Assembly (NCBI RefSeq): GCF_001429165.1
Contig: NZ_LMIR01000004.1
Location: 563,446-627,445 of the forward strand
Direction of reading: 5' to 3'
DNA from: Agromyces sp. Root81
GTDB lineage: Bacteria > Actinomycetota > Actinomycetes > Actinomycetales > Microbacteriaceae
Length of the DNA stretch: 64,000 bases
Part shown: positions 16,841-25,468 of the stretch, piece by piece
Position numbering within the stretch: the first letter of the stretch is position 1
How the letters are laid out: each line of letters opens with the position of its first letter
Program-made: the position numbers and the translations under genes
The notes under the pieces: generated by a model
Told to the model about the DNA's origin: nothing
The model's input: the letters and a program-made list of their open reading frames with translations, nothing else
Databases searched by the model: none

Positions 16841-18541
16841 TCAGCCGTTCAGCAGGCCGTTGCGCACTTCGCGGCGCAGCACCTTGCCGATGAGCGACTT
16901 CGGGAGCTCGTCGGCCTGCACGACGCGCTTGGGCACCTTGTAGGGCGTGAGTCCGTCACGGGCGAAGTCCCGCAGCGCCGCCTCGTCGAGCGTTGCGCCG
17001 TCGCGCAGCACGACCACTGCCACGACCTGCTCGCCCGAGTGCTCGTCGGGCAGGCCCACGACCGCGGCCTCCTCGACGTCGGGGTGCGCCCGCAGCGCCT
17101 CCTCGACCTCGCTCGGTGCGACGTTGAAGCCGCCCGTGATGATGAGTTCCTTGATGCGGTCGACGATGCGCACGAAGCCCTCGTCGTCGATCGAGACGAT
17201 GTCGCCGGTGCGATACCAGTCGGCGCCGCCGTCGGTGGCCGGAACGAAGACGGCCTCGGTCTCCTCGGGCTTCTTCCAGTATCCGGAGAAGACCTGCGGG
17301 CCGCGCACGATGAGCTCCCCCTCGGCGCCGGTGGCGACGTCGGTGTCGGGCGATTCGGGGTCGACGACGCGCACCTCGGTCGAGGGCAGTGGCAGTCCGA
17401 CGGTCCCGGCCTTGCGGTTCGGGGCGACCGGATTCGCCATGAGCACCGGCGAGCACTCCGAGAGGCCGTAGCCCTCGACGAGGTACCCGCCGGTCTGGGC
17501 CTCCCACGGCTCGACCACATCGGCCGAGAGCGGCATGGCGCCCGAGATCGCGATGCGGATGCCGTCGAGCGAGACGCCCTCGGCGACCGCGGCCTTCGTG
17601 AGCCGGTCGTAGATCGGCGGCACAGCAGGCAGGAAGGTCGGCGGATGCCGCTTCACGACCTTCAGCACGAGGTCGGGATCGAACTTCGGGAACAGCACGA
17701 GGCGGGCGCCCATGCTCATCGCGAAGGTGAGGCAGAGCGTGAGCCCGTAGGCGTGGAACATCGGCAGCACCGCGTAGACGACCGAGGTGCCGCGTTCGAT
17801 CTCGGGCACCCACGCGCGAGCCTGGGCCGCGTTCGCGCCGAGGTTGCCGTGCGTGAGCGTCGCGCCCTTCGGGCTGCCGGTCGTGCCGCTCGTGTACTGG
17901 ATCACGGCCACGTCGGAGACCGAGGGCCCGATGATGTGCTCGTCGATCGGGTCGGCGCCGACGATCTTCTCCCACGGCGTCGTGCCGCGCACGCTCGCCG
18001 TGAGGGCGGCGCGCGATTCGCGGGCCTTCGCGATCGGCAGGCGCAGCATCGCCCGCATCGTGAAGGGCATCGCCCGGGTCACGTCGACCGAGATGATCGT
18101 CTGCACCGCGACATCCGCCGGGAACTCCTGGATGGTCTCGACGACGTTGTTCCAGGCGATGACGACGCGCGCCCCGTGGTCTTCGAACTGGTGGCGGAGC
18201 TCACGCGGGGTGTACAGCGGGTTGTGCTCGACCACGATCGCGCCGAGCCGCAGCACCGCGTAGAACGCGACGATGTGCTGCGGGCAGTTCGGCAGCACGA
18301 GTGCGACCGGGTCGCCCTTCTGCACGCCGAGGAGCCGCAGTCCCTCGGCCGCACGCTCGATCTGCTCGCCGAGCTCGGCGTAGCTCGTGGTGCGGCCGAA
18401 GAACTCGAGCGCGACGTTGTCGGGGTAGGTCTGCGCCGACCCGCGGATCAGGTCGGCGAGCGAGCCCGTCTCGGCCGGGAGATCGGTCGGCACCCCCGAG
18501 GCGTAGCTCGAGAGCCACGGGCGAGGCGTCGTGATCGCCAT
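16841..18541 (-). CDS. fadD: Long-chain-fatty-acid--CoA ligase (AMP-forming)
   Basis: Activates fatty acids to acyl-CoA through an acyl-adenylate. It has 566 residues of the ANL superfamily. The P-loop IQYTSGTTGSPKGATLTH, GYGLSECSPV, YRTGDIVSIDDEGF and the terminal PYKVPKRVVQADELPKSLIGKVLRREVR lysine motif are all present. Start is ATG at 18541 (MAITTPRPWLSSYA). It begins nine bases after prs, suggesting one transcript. Exact chain length preference cannot be read. Confidence 0.92.
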   Translation of the reverse strand: MAITTPRPWLSSYASGVPTDLPAETGSLADLIRGSAQTYPDNVALEFFGRTTSYAELGEQIERAAEGLRLLGVQKGDPVALVLPNCPQHIVAFYAVLRLGAIVVEHNPLYTPRELRHQFEDHGARVVIAWNNVVETIQEFPADVAVQTIISVDVTRAMPFTMRAMLRLPIAKARESRAALTASVRGTTPWEKIVGADPIDEHIIGPSVSDVAVIQYTSGTTGSPKGATLTHGNLGANAAQARAWVPEIERGTSVVYAVLPMFHAYGLTLCLTFAMSMGARLVLFPKFDPDLVLKVVKRHPPTFLPAVPPIYDRLTKAAVAEGVSLDGIRIAISGAMPLSADVVEPWEAQTGGYLVEGYGLSECSPVLMANPVAPNRKAGTVGLPLPSTEVRVVDPESPDTDVATGAEGELIVRGPQVFSGYWKKPEETEAVFVPATDGGADWYRTGDIVSIDDEGFVRIVDRIKELIITGGFNVAPSEVEEALRAHPDVEEAAVVGLPDEHSGEQVVAVVVLRDGATLDEAALRDFARDGLTPYKVPKRVVQADELPKSLIGKVLRREVRNGLLNG

Positions 18542-18549
18542 GGTCGTGC

Positions 18550-19527
18550 CTACGCTGCGCCGTCGAACATGCTCGTGACCGAGCCGTCTTCGAAGACCTC
18601 GTGGATCGCACGGGCGAGGAGCGGCGCGATGGGCAGCACCGTCAGGCGGTCCCAGCGCTTCTCTTCGGGGATCGGCAGGGTGTCGGTGACGACGACGCGG
18701 TCGATGAAGTCGGACTGCAGGATCTCGGTCGCGGGGTCGGAGAACACCGCGTGCGTCGCGGCGACGACGACGCCGGTGGCGCCGGCCTCCTTCAGCGCCT
18801 CGGCGGCCTTCACGATCGTGCGGCCCGTGTCGATGAGGTCGTCGACGAGGAGGCAGACCCGGCCCTCGACCGGGCCGATGATCTCGTGCACGGAGACCTG
18901 GTTCGGCACCAACGGGTCGCGACGCTTGTGGATGATGGCGAGCGGAACGCCGAGCTTGTCGCTCCAGATGTCGGCGACGCGCACACGGCCCATGTCGGGC
19001 GAGACGACGGTGAGCGTGGAGGGGTCGAGCGAGTTCTTGAACTCCTCGAGCAGCACGGGCATCGCGAAGAGATGGTCGACGGGGCCGTCGAAGAAGCCCT
19101 GGATCTGCGCGGCATGCAGGTCGATCGACATGATGCGATCGGCGCCCGCGGCCTTGAACAGGTCGGCGACGAGGCGGGCCGAGATCGGCTCGCGCCCGCG
19201 GCCCTTCTTGTCTTGCCGGGCGTAGGGGTAGAACGGCGCGACCACGGTGATGCGCTTGGCCGATGCGCGCTTGAGCGCATCGATCATGATGAGCTGCTCC
19301 ATGAGCCACTCGTTGATCGGCGAGGTGTGCGACTGGATCACGAACGCGTCGCACCCGCGCACGCTCTCGTCGTAGCGGGCGTAGATCTCGCCGTTCGCGA
19401 AGGTGCGCGCATCGGTCGGCACGAGCTCCGCGCCGAGTTCGGCGGCGATCTCCGTGGCCAGCGACGGGTGCGCCCGCCCCGACACGAGTACGAGGCGTTT
19501 CGAACCGGTGGTCTCGATTCCCGACAT
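18550..19527 (-). CDS. prs: Ribose-phosphate diphosphokinase
   Basis: Makes PRPP from ribose 5-phosphate and ATP for nucleotide, His and Trp synthesis. It has 325 residues from the ATG at 19527 (MSGIETTGSKRLVLVSGRAH). A GTG seven codons earlier (19548) is an alternative. Seen: VIQSHTSPINEWLMEQLIMIDALKRASA, flexible loop APFYPYARQDKKGRGREPISA and the PRPP signature LLVDDLIDTGRTIVKAAEAL. Downstream of glmU; both feed nucleotide-sugar and nucleotide supply. Confidence 0.96.
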   Translation of the reverse strand: MSGIETTGSKRLVLVSGRAHPSLATEIAAELGAELVPTDARTFANGEIYARYDESVRGCDAFVIQSHTSPINEWLMEQLIMIDALKRASAKRITVVAPFYPYARQDKKGRGREPISARLVADLFKAAGADRIMSIDLHAAQIQGFFDGPVDHLFAMPVLLEEFKNSLDPSTLTVVSPDMGRVRVADIWSDKLGVPLAIIHKRRDPLVPNQVSVHEIIGPVEGRVCLLVDDLIDTGRTIVKAAEALKEAGATGVVVAATHAVFSDPATEILQSDFIDRVVVTDTLPIPEEKRWDRLTVLPIAPLLARAIHEVFEDGSVTSMFDGAA

Positions 19528-19565
19528 GTCTCGGTGTGTCCTCTCCACCCGCCTCGGCCGGTGCG

Positions 19566-21008
19566 TCAGTCGGCGGCGGGGCCGGATGCCTCGGCGGCGT
19601 CGGCTGCCTCAGCAGCCGCGGTGCCGGCTCGATGCGCCTGGACCCATCCCTCGATATTGCGTTGCGGCGCCACGTTCACGGCGAGTGCTCCGGCGGGGAC
19701 GTCCTTGCGGACGACCGTGCCGGCACCCGTGTAGACGCCGTCCCCAATCCTAACGGGCGCGACGAAGACGCCGTGCGAGCCGGTTCGCACGTGCGAGCCG
19801 ATCTCGGTGCGGTGCTTGTTCACCCCGTCGTAGTTCGCGGTGATCGAGCCGGCGCCGACGTTCGAATGCTCGCCGATCGTGGCGTCGCCGATGTAGCTGA
19901 GGTGGGGCACCTTGCTGCCTTCGCCGATGTTCGCGTTCTTCGTCTCGACGAACGCGCCGATCTTGCCGTCGGCACCGAGCACCGTGCCCGGTCGCAGGAA
20001 CGAGAAGGGCCCGACGGATGCCCCGGCGCCGACGACCGCGAGGGTGGCGTCGGTGCGCTTCACCTCGGCGTTCTCGCCGATCTCGCAATCGACGAGCGTC
20101 GTGTCGGGGCCGACGATCGCGCCGGTGGCGATGAGCGTCGCGCCCTTCAGCTGCGTGCCGGGGCGGACGGTGACGTCGGGCTCGATGCGCACGGCGAGGT
20201 CGATCCAGGTCGTGGCGGGGTCTTCGATCGTGACGCCGTTCAGCTGCCACCCGCGCACGATGAGCGCGTTCAGCCGGGCGGCGGTCTCGGAGAGCTGCGC
20301 CCGGTCGTTGATGCCGGCGACGAGCCACGGCTCGGACACCGGCACCGCCTCGACCTCGGAGCCGGCGGCGCGGAGCAGGCCGATCACGTCGGTGAGGTAC
20401 TTCTCGCCCTGCGCGTTGTCGGTCGTGAGGTTCGCGAGCTGGTCGCGCAGTGCCGCTGCGCCGAAGGCGTAGATGCCCGCGTTGATCTCGGCGATGGCGC
20501 GCTCCTCGGCGCTCGCGTCCTTCTGCTCGACGATGCGGTCGAAGAGGCCCGCGGCGTCGCGCACGACGCGGCCGTACCCGGTGGGGTCGTCGTAGACGGC
20601 CGAGAGCACGGATGCCTCTGCGGCATCCGCCCGGTGCTGCTCGAGGAAGGCGGCGAGGGTGTCGGCGTTCAGGAGCGGCACGTCGCCGTTCAGCACGAGC
20701 ACGTCGCCGTCGAAGTCGGCCGGGAGCGCCGCGAGCGCCTGCTCGACCGCTCGGCCGGTGCCAGGGATCTCGTCCTGGTCGACGATGATCGTGCCAGGCA
20801 GCTCGCGCTCGACCACGGTCGCCACGAGGTCGCGTTCGTGCCGCACGACCGCGACGATGTGCACGGCCTCGAGCGCCCGCGCCGTGGCGAGCACGTGCGC
20901 GACGATCGGCGCGCCGGCGAGCGGGTGCAGCAGCTTCGGCACTGCGGACTTCATGCGCGTGCCCTGGCCCGCGGCGAGAACGATGATGGCGAGGTTCTGG
21001 TCGGTCAT
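19566..21008 (-). CDS. glmU: Bifunctional GlmU (N-acetylglucosamine-1-P uridyltransferase / glucosamine-1-P acetyltransferase)
   Basis: Makes UDP-GlcNAc for peptidoglycan. It has 480 residues. The N-terminal nucleotidyltransferase opens LAAGQGTRMKSAVPKLLHPLAG, and LNGDVPLL binds the metal. The C-terminal left-handed beta-helix has hexapeptide repeats and the acetyltransferase site VPHLSYIGDATIGEHSNVGAGSITANYDG. An Ala-rich tail follows. First gene of the glmU-prs-fadD run; tRNA-Gln lies immediately upstream. Confidence 0.97.
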   Translation of the reverse strand: MTDQNLAIIVLAAGQGTRMKSAVPKLLHPLAGAPIVAHVLATARALEAVHIVAVVRHERDLVATVVERELPGTIIVDQDEIPGTGRAVEQALAALPADFDGDVLVLNGDVPLLNADTLAAFLEQHRADAAEASVLSAVYDDPTGYGRVVRDAAGLFDRIVEQKDASAEERAIAEINAGIYAFGAAALRDQLANLTTDNAQGEKYLTDVIGLLRAAGSEVEAVPVSEPWLVAGINDRAQLSETAARLNALIVRGWQLNGVTIEDPATTWIDLAVRIEPDVTVRPGTQLKGATLIATGAIVGPDTTLVDCEIGENAEVKRTDATLAVVGAGASVGPFSFLRPGTVLGADGKIGAFVETKNANIGEGSKVPHLSYIGDATIGEHSNVGAGSITANYDGVNKHRTEIGSHVRTGSHGVFVAPVRIGDGVYTGAGTVVRKDVPAGALAVNVAPQRNIEGWVQAHRAGTAAAEAADAAEASGPAAD

Positions 21009-21062
21009 TCGCGCGTATTCCTATCGGTGCGGTCTGTGGGAGGCATCGGGCGGCCGTTCCGG

Positions 21063-21134
21063 CTCCGCCACCAGGATTCGAACCTGGACCGAACAGCTCC
21101 AAAGGCTGCCGTGCTGCCGTTACACTATGGCGGA
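21063..21134 (-). tRNA. tRNA-Gln (anticodon TTG)
   Basis: Folds to a full cloverleaf on the minus strand: acceptor TCCGCCA/TGGCGGA, the anticodon loop CTTTGGA holding TTG, and a T-arm with GGTTCGAATCC. 72 bases; CCA is not encoded. The position just upstream of glmU is common in actinobacteria. Confidence 0.96.
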
Positions 21135-21254
21135 TCGCTCGGGGTCCAGCCCGTGCGCGACAACCAGTCTGCCATGCCCCGGCCGTCGCCCTGGAGCCGG
21201 CAGGCGCCCCGCGGCATCCGTCGACATCTGCGGCAGGGGCCGTCCCTGTCGCGG

Positions 21255-21266
21255 GATAATGACGGG
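21255..21266 (+). promoter_or_regulatory. Leaderless promoter of marR
   Basis: GATAAT (21255-21260), six bases, ATG at 21267. Confidence 0.5.
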
Positions 21267-21758
21267 ATGACCGATGCAGACGAGGTCGACCGGATCGTCG
21301 ACGACTGGGAACGCGAGCGCCCCGACCTCGATTTCGCCCCGTTGCAGGTGCTCTCCCGCGTCGCACGCCTTGCGAAGCACCTCGACCGTGCGCGGCGCCA
21401 GGCATTCGACCGTTCGGAGCTGGAGTCGTCGGAGTTCGACGTGCTCTCGGCCCTCCGTCGCGCGGGCGCACCGTACCGGCTCTCCCCCAAGCAACTGCTG
21501 CAGCAGACCCTCGTCTCGAGCGGCACCATGACCAACCGCATCGACCGGCTCGTCGAGCGCGGCCTCGTGACGCGCCAGACCGACCCCAACGACGGCCGCG
21601 GCATCCTCGTCGAGATGAGCGCCGCCGGCCTCACCCGGGTCGACGCGGCGATCACGCGCCTCGTCGACGCCGAGGCCGAGCTGCTCCGTAGCCTGCCCGC
21701 CGCGGAGCAGAAGCGGCTCGCGGGGCTGCTTCGGAAGCTCAGCCTCGGCTTCGACTGA
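21267..21758 (+). CDS. MarR family transcriptional regulator
   Basis: 163-residue winged-helix dimer. The HTH is around LSPKQLLQQTLVSSGTMTNRIDRLVERGLV (~72-101) and the wing at RQTDPNDGRGILVEMSAAG. N-terminal helices (RIVDDWERERPDLDFAPLQVLSRVARLAKHLDR) fit the dimer interface. Target and ligand unknown. No obvious target neighbour; the HNH gene downstream has its own promoter. Confidence 0.9.
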   Translation: MTDADEVDRIVDDWERERPDLDFAPLQVLSRVARLAKHLDRARRQAFDRSELESSEFDVLSALRRAGAPYRLSPKQLLQQTLVSSGTMTNRIDRLVERGLVTRQTDPNDGRGILVEMSAAGLTRVDAAITRLVDAEAELLRSLPAAEQKRLAGLLRKLSLGFD

Positions 21759-21828
21759 GCAGGCAGGCCGGCAGCACTTCGGATGCTTCGGCAGCCGCAC
21801 GAGATCGAGCGAAGTTCCTTCCATCACT

Positions 21829-21862
21829 CGAACATACGTTCGATTCCCGGTATGATCGACTC
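21829..21862 (+). promoter_or_regulatory. LexA-type SOS box and leaderless promoter of the HNH gene
   Basis: CGAACATACGTTCG (21829-21842) fits the Gram-positive/actinobacterial SOS-box consensus CGAAC-N4-GTTCG. TATGAT (-10) is at 21851-21856 and the ATG exactly six bases later at 21863. The box covers the expected -35 position, so LexA binding would block the promoter. Confidence 0.75.
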
Positions 21863-23386
21863 ATGCCGATCGCACCCGTGAACGCCCGATCACGCCGCGT
21901 TTCGGTGCGCGACGGCGCCGACCCACGCAACGCCGTCAGCGACTCGTCACCGTATGCGATCGCGCAAGACGGCCTGGAACAGCTCGTCGAGGCCGCGGTG
22001 CACGCCCAGCGGGTCGAGGCGATGAATGCGGCAATGGGAGTCGACGTGATCTTCTTGACCGTGTCGTTCGCGCTCCGCGCCGAGCAGGCGTTCGTGTCCC
22101 CCAAACTCTCCCCTTCCCGACGGCGCGAGATGGCGCGTCGCAGCGTCACCTCCGAACTGGCGACCGCGCTGCACGTGCCCGAGCGCACGATGCAGCGCCA
22201 GATCGATGATGCGTGGGCGCTGTCGACACAACTGCCCGCGACGCTGTCGGCGCTCCGGTCCGGGTCGCTCAGCCTGCATCACGCGCGCGTCATCGTCGAA
22301 GCCGTTGCCGGGCTCGACGATGATCCGCGCGTTCGGACCGACCTCGACGAGCAGCTCTCGCGATTCGCGGCCGAGCACACGGCGGCCACCGTGCGCCGTA
22401 GAGCACGCTCGCTCCGCGAGAAGCTGCAGGCGCAATCGATCGCCGAGCGACACCGCGCGGCCCGCGCGAAGCGGCGCGTCGAGATCGAGCCGGCCGCCGA
22501 CGGTATGGCCTGGCTGCACGCCTTCCTGCCGGCCGCCGACGCGTTGCTCATCAGAGACCGCCTCGATCGAGTGGCGCGCGAGTCCGACGGGTCGGCGAAT
22601 GCCACGTCTGCGGCCGATGGCGGGCAGCTCGGTTCCGACCGATCCGTTCGCACCGATGCCCCGATGACCATCGGGCAACTCGATCCCGACCATCCCCGCG
22701 GGCCGGACTCACCCACGACCATCGGGCATCGTGGCGGAGGCCAGGTGGTGGACACCGCGCGGGTCGTGGCGCTGACGAACGATCAGGCCCGTGCCGACGC
22801 CCTTCGAGATCTTCTGCTGTACGGCGGGCTCGGCGACGATTCCGCGTTCGCAGCAGCTTGCGGCCGCGTGCGGCCGAGCGTTCACGTCACCGTGCCCGTG
22901 CTGACGCTCATGGGTTCGTCGGATGAGCCCGGACTTCTCGACGGATATGGGCCCATCGACTCCGAGACCGCTCGTCGCCTCGCGACAGGTGCGCCGTCAT
23001 TCGTGCGGCTGCTCACCGATCCAGTGACCGGAGCGGTACTCGATGTCGATCGCAGGAGCTACCGCCCGCCTGCCGATCTGAAGCGCTGGCTCCAGGTGCG
23101 CGACGGCACGTGCCGATTCCCGGGCTGCAACCGCAGCGCCAGTCTCAGCGATCTCGACCACAGCGTCGATTGGGCCGACGCCGGCCGCACCGCCTTCGAC
23201 AACCTGGCACATCTCTGCCAGCTGCACCATCAGCTCAAGCACGAGACATCATGGTCGTTGCGACATCTTGCCGGCGCCGTGCTCGAATGGACCTCCCCCA
23301 CTGGTCGCGTACATCACACCGAGCCGGCGCACGCGATGTCGAATCAGGACGCCGAACCGGGCTTCGCCAACGCTCCTCCGTTCTGA
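21863..23386 (+). CDS. DUF222 / HNH endonuclease (13E12-like family)
   Basis: 507 residues. An N-terminal helical DUF222 region (about 30-270) is followed by a C-terminal HNH nuclease (about 405-465) with CRFPGCNRSASLSDLDHSVDWADAG and LCQLHHQLKH, keeping the paired Cys and the HNH histidines. This is the actinobacterial family typified by the M. tuberculosis 13E12 repeats, often multi-copy and possibly mobile. A low-complexity insert with two near-identical MTIGQLDP/TTIGHRG stretches lies near 265-300. Base composition is a little lower in GC than its neighbours. The upstream SOS box predicts damage induction. Confidence 0.92.
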   Translation: MPIAPVNARSRRVSVRDGADPRNAVSDSSPYAIAQDGLEQLVEAAVHAQRVEAMNAAMGVDVIFLTVSFALRAEQAFVSPKLSPSRRREMARRSVTSELATALHVPERTMQRQIDDAWALSTQLPATLSALRSGSLSLHHARVIVEAVAGLDDDPRVRTDLDEQLSRFAAEHTAATVRRRARSLREKLQAQSIAERHRAARAKRRVEIEPAADGMAWLHAFLPAADALLIRDRLDRVARESDGSANATSAADGGQLGSDRSVRTDAPMTIGQLDPDHPRGPDSPTTIGHRGGGQVVDTARVVALTNDQARADALRDLLLYGGLGDDSAFAAACGRVRPSVHVTVPVLTLMGSSDEPGLLDGYGPIDSETARRLATGAPSFVRLLTDPVTGAVLDVDRRSYRPPADLKRWLQVRDGTCRFPGCNRSASLSDLDHSVDWADAGRTAFDNLAHLCQLHHQLKHETSWSLRHLAGAVLEWTSPTGRVHHTEPAHAMSNQDAEPGFANAPPF

Positions 23387-23421
23387 TGCAGGCACTGCCA
23401 GGCCAGGGGACGGGTTGCCGA

Positions 23422-23640
23422 TTACGCGTAGTCGTCCGGGGCGAACCACCGAACGCCGTCGTCGTGGAGGATCAACTGCGCGCGCACCTCGATGCCTTCC
23501 GTTCGACACGCCTCCCCGAGCGCACGCGCCCAGGCGCGATCGGCCGGCGTCGATGCGGCGGGTCCAGTGCGCTCCCACACGAACACGAGCTTGGCGGCGT
23601 CGATCTCCCGGGCGATCATCGCGAGCCGACTCGCGAGCAC
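23422..23640 (-). CDS. Short hypothetical protein or remnant, 72 residues
   Basis: Reads MLASRLAMIAREIDAAKLVFVWERTG...HDDGVRWFAPDDYA from a GTG at 23640. No ribosome site or leaderless -10 is visible. The same frame remains open upstream for at least 12 more codons (RRRTVSRRPRRFPE before the GTG) into the end of metI, so it may be the 3' end of a truncated gene. Family not recognised. Confidence 0.45.
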   Translation of the reverse strand: MLASRLAMIAREIDAAKLVFVWERTGPAASTPADRAWARALGEACRTEGIEVRAQLILHDDGVRWFAPDDYA

Positions 23641-23680
23641 CTCGGGGAACCGACGCGGGCGCCGAGAAACCGTTCGTCGC

Positions 23681-24340
23681 CTAGCGCCGCATGACCTTGC
23701 GGGCCAGCCAGTTGCCGAGGAACTGCAGGCTCTGCACGAAGATCACGATGATCAGCAGCGCCGCCCACGTGATGGCCGGCTCGTACTGCCGATACCCGTA
23801 GACGAGCGCGAAGTTTCCGAGGCCGCCGCCGCCGATGAAGCCCGCCATCGCCGTCATGTCGACGATCGCCACGAGCACGAAGGTGTAGCCGAGGATGAGC
23901 GGACCGAGCGCCTCGGGGATCACGACCGTGCGGAGGATGCGCAGCGGCCCGGCGCCCATCGCCTTCGCCGCCTCGACGACGCCGGGCGAGACCGTGACGA
24001 GGTTCTGCTCGACGATCCGCGCGATCGCGAACGACGAGGCGATCGACAGCGAGAAGATGAGTGCGTCGTTGCCGATTCCGGTGCCGATCACGTAGCGGGC
24101 GAACGGCTGCACCGCGGCGATGAAGATGATGAACGGGATCGGCCGGAAGAAGTTGATGACCACGTTCACGATGTTGAAGACCGCACGGTTGGACAGCAGA
24201 CTGCCGGGACGGGTGGAGTAGAGCACCACACCGAGCAGGAGCCCGAAGAACCCGCCGATGACGAGCGTGGCCGCCACCATGTAGAGCGTCTCGGCCGCGG
24301 CGACCCAGAACTCGGAACCGAGTTCGAAGAGGCGATCCAT
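23681..24340 (-). CDS. metI: Methionine ABC transporter permease MetI
   Basis: Membrane subunit of the MetNIQ D/L-methionine importer. It has 219 residues and about five TM segments. The permease motif EAAKAMGAGPLRILRTVVIPEALGPLI (coupling helix contacting MetN) and the N-terminal opening LFELGSEFWVAAAETLYMV fit MetI. Its ATG shares a base with the metN stop (TGATG), so translation is coupled. Confidence 0.93.
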   Translation of the reverse strand: MDRLFELGSEFWVAAAETLYMVAATLVIGGFFGLLLGVVLYSTRPGSLLSNRAVFNIVNVVINFFRPIPFIIFIAAVQPFARYVIGTGIGNDALIFSLSIASSFAIARIVEQNLVTVSPGVVEAAKAMGAGPLRILRTVVIPEALGPLILGYTFVLVAIVDMTAMAGFIGGGGLGNFALVYGYRQYEPAITWAALLIIVIFVQSLQFLGNWLARKVMRR

Positions 24341-25368
24341 CACGACACCTCCGTCACGTCGACGCGGGAGGATATCTCGGCGAGCACCGTGTCGACCGTG
24401 GCATCCTCTCCCCTGATCGCGAGGGTCAGATGACCGAAGGCACGGCCCTGGATGTCGTTGATGCCGCCGTAGACGAGCTCGAACTCGACGCCGGCGGTCG
24501 CGAGCGCGACGAAGACCGCGGCCTGAGAGGCGTCGCCGTCGCGGAAGGAGATCGTGACGATGCGGCCCTCGTGGCGCTCCTGCAGCACGGCGAGCTCCGC
24601 GGGCGAGGGGATGCCCTTCACGACCGTGCCGACGAAGCGCTGCGACGACGGGTTCTGCGGGTTGGAGAACACGTCGAAGACGTCGCCGTGCTCGATCACG
24701 CGGCCGCCGTCCATGACCGCGACCTTCGTCGCGATCGACTGGATGACGTCCATCTCGTGCGTGATGACGATGATGGTGACCCCGAACTCGCGGTTCACGC
24801 GCTTCAGCAGCGCGAGCACCTCCTGCGTCGTCTCGGGGTCGAGGGCGCTCGTCGCCTCGTCGGCGAGCAGCAGCCGCGGCGAGGTCGCGAGTGCACGGGC
24901 GATGCCGACGCGCTGCTTCTGCCCGCCCGAGAGCTGGTCGGGGTAGTTCTTCGCCTTGCCCGCGAGGCCGACGAACTCGAGCAGCTCGGCGACGCGCGAC
25001 GCGATCTCGCCCTTCGAGGCCCCGGCGACCGTCAGCGGGTAGGCGATGTTCGCCCAGACAGTCTTCGAGTTGAAGAGGTTGAACTGCTGGAAGATCATGC
25101 CGATGCCGAGGCGGATGCCGCGGAGCTCGCGTTCGGGCATGGTCGTGATCTCGCGGCCGTCGACCTCGATCGAGCCCGAGGTCGCGGGTTCGAGCGCGTT
25201 CACGAGCCGCACGAGCGTGGACTTGCCGGCACCCGAGTAGCCGATGATGCCGTAGACATCGCCGGGTTCGATCTCGAGGCTCACGCCGTCGATCGCGACG
25301 ACGGGCGGCGCCCCCTTCTCGGGTGCGGGGTACGTCTTGGTGACGTTGCGCAGGGCGACGAGCGCCAT
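24340..25368 (-). CDS. metN: Methionine ABC transporter ATP-binding protein MetN
   Basis: 342 residues. Walker A GYSGAGKSTLVRL, Q-loop FQQFNLF, signature LSGGQKQRVGIARAL and Walker B LLLADEATSALDPETT are followed by the C-terminal NIL domain (about 265-340), which in E. coli MetN binds methionine to inhibit transport. The ATG at 25368 is set by GAGGAG 6 bases upstream. Middle gene of metQ-metN-metI. Confidence 0.96.
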   Translation of the reverse strand: MALVALRNVTKTYPAPEKGAPPVVAIDGVSLEIEPGDVYGIIGYSGAGKSTLVRLVNALEPATSGSIEVDGREITTMPERELRGIRLGIGMIFQQFNLFNSKTVWANIAYPLTVAGASKGEIASRVAELLEFVGLAGKAKNYPDQLSGGQKQRVGIARALATSPRLLLADEATSALDPETTQEVLALLKRVNREFGVTIIVITHEMDVIQSIATKVAVMDGGRVIEHGDVFDVFSNPQNPSSQRFVGTVVKGIPSPAELAVLQERHEGRIVTISFRDGDASQAAVFVALATAGVEFELVYGGINDIQGRAFGHLTLAIRGEDATVDTVLAEISSRVDVTEVS

Positions 25369-25468
25369 GGTGTTCTCCTCTGCAACGCCGAACGGGGCGG
25401 CGAACACCGGCGTCGGTGCTCGCCGCCCGTCGGCGGGTGGTCGATCGACTGAGTCGGGACTCGGCCGA

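Noticed and set aside
16841..19354. Apparent fusion of prs remnant and fadD in one frame
   Set aside because: The first ~270 codons are the out-of-frame shadow of prs; fadD homology starts at the ATG at 18541.
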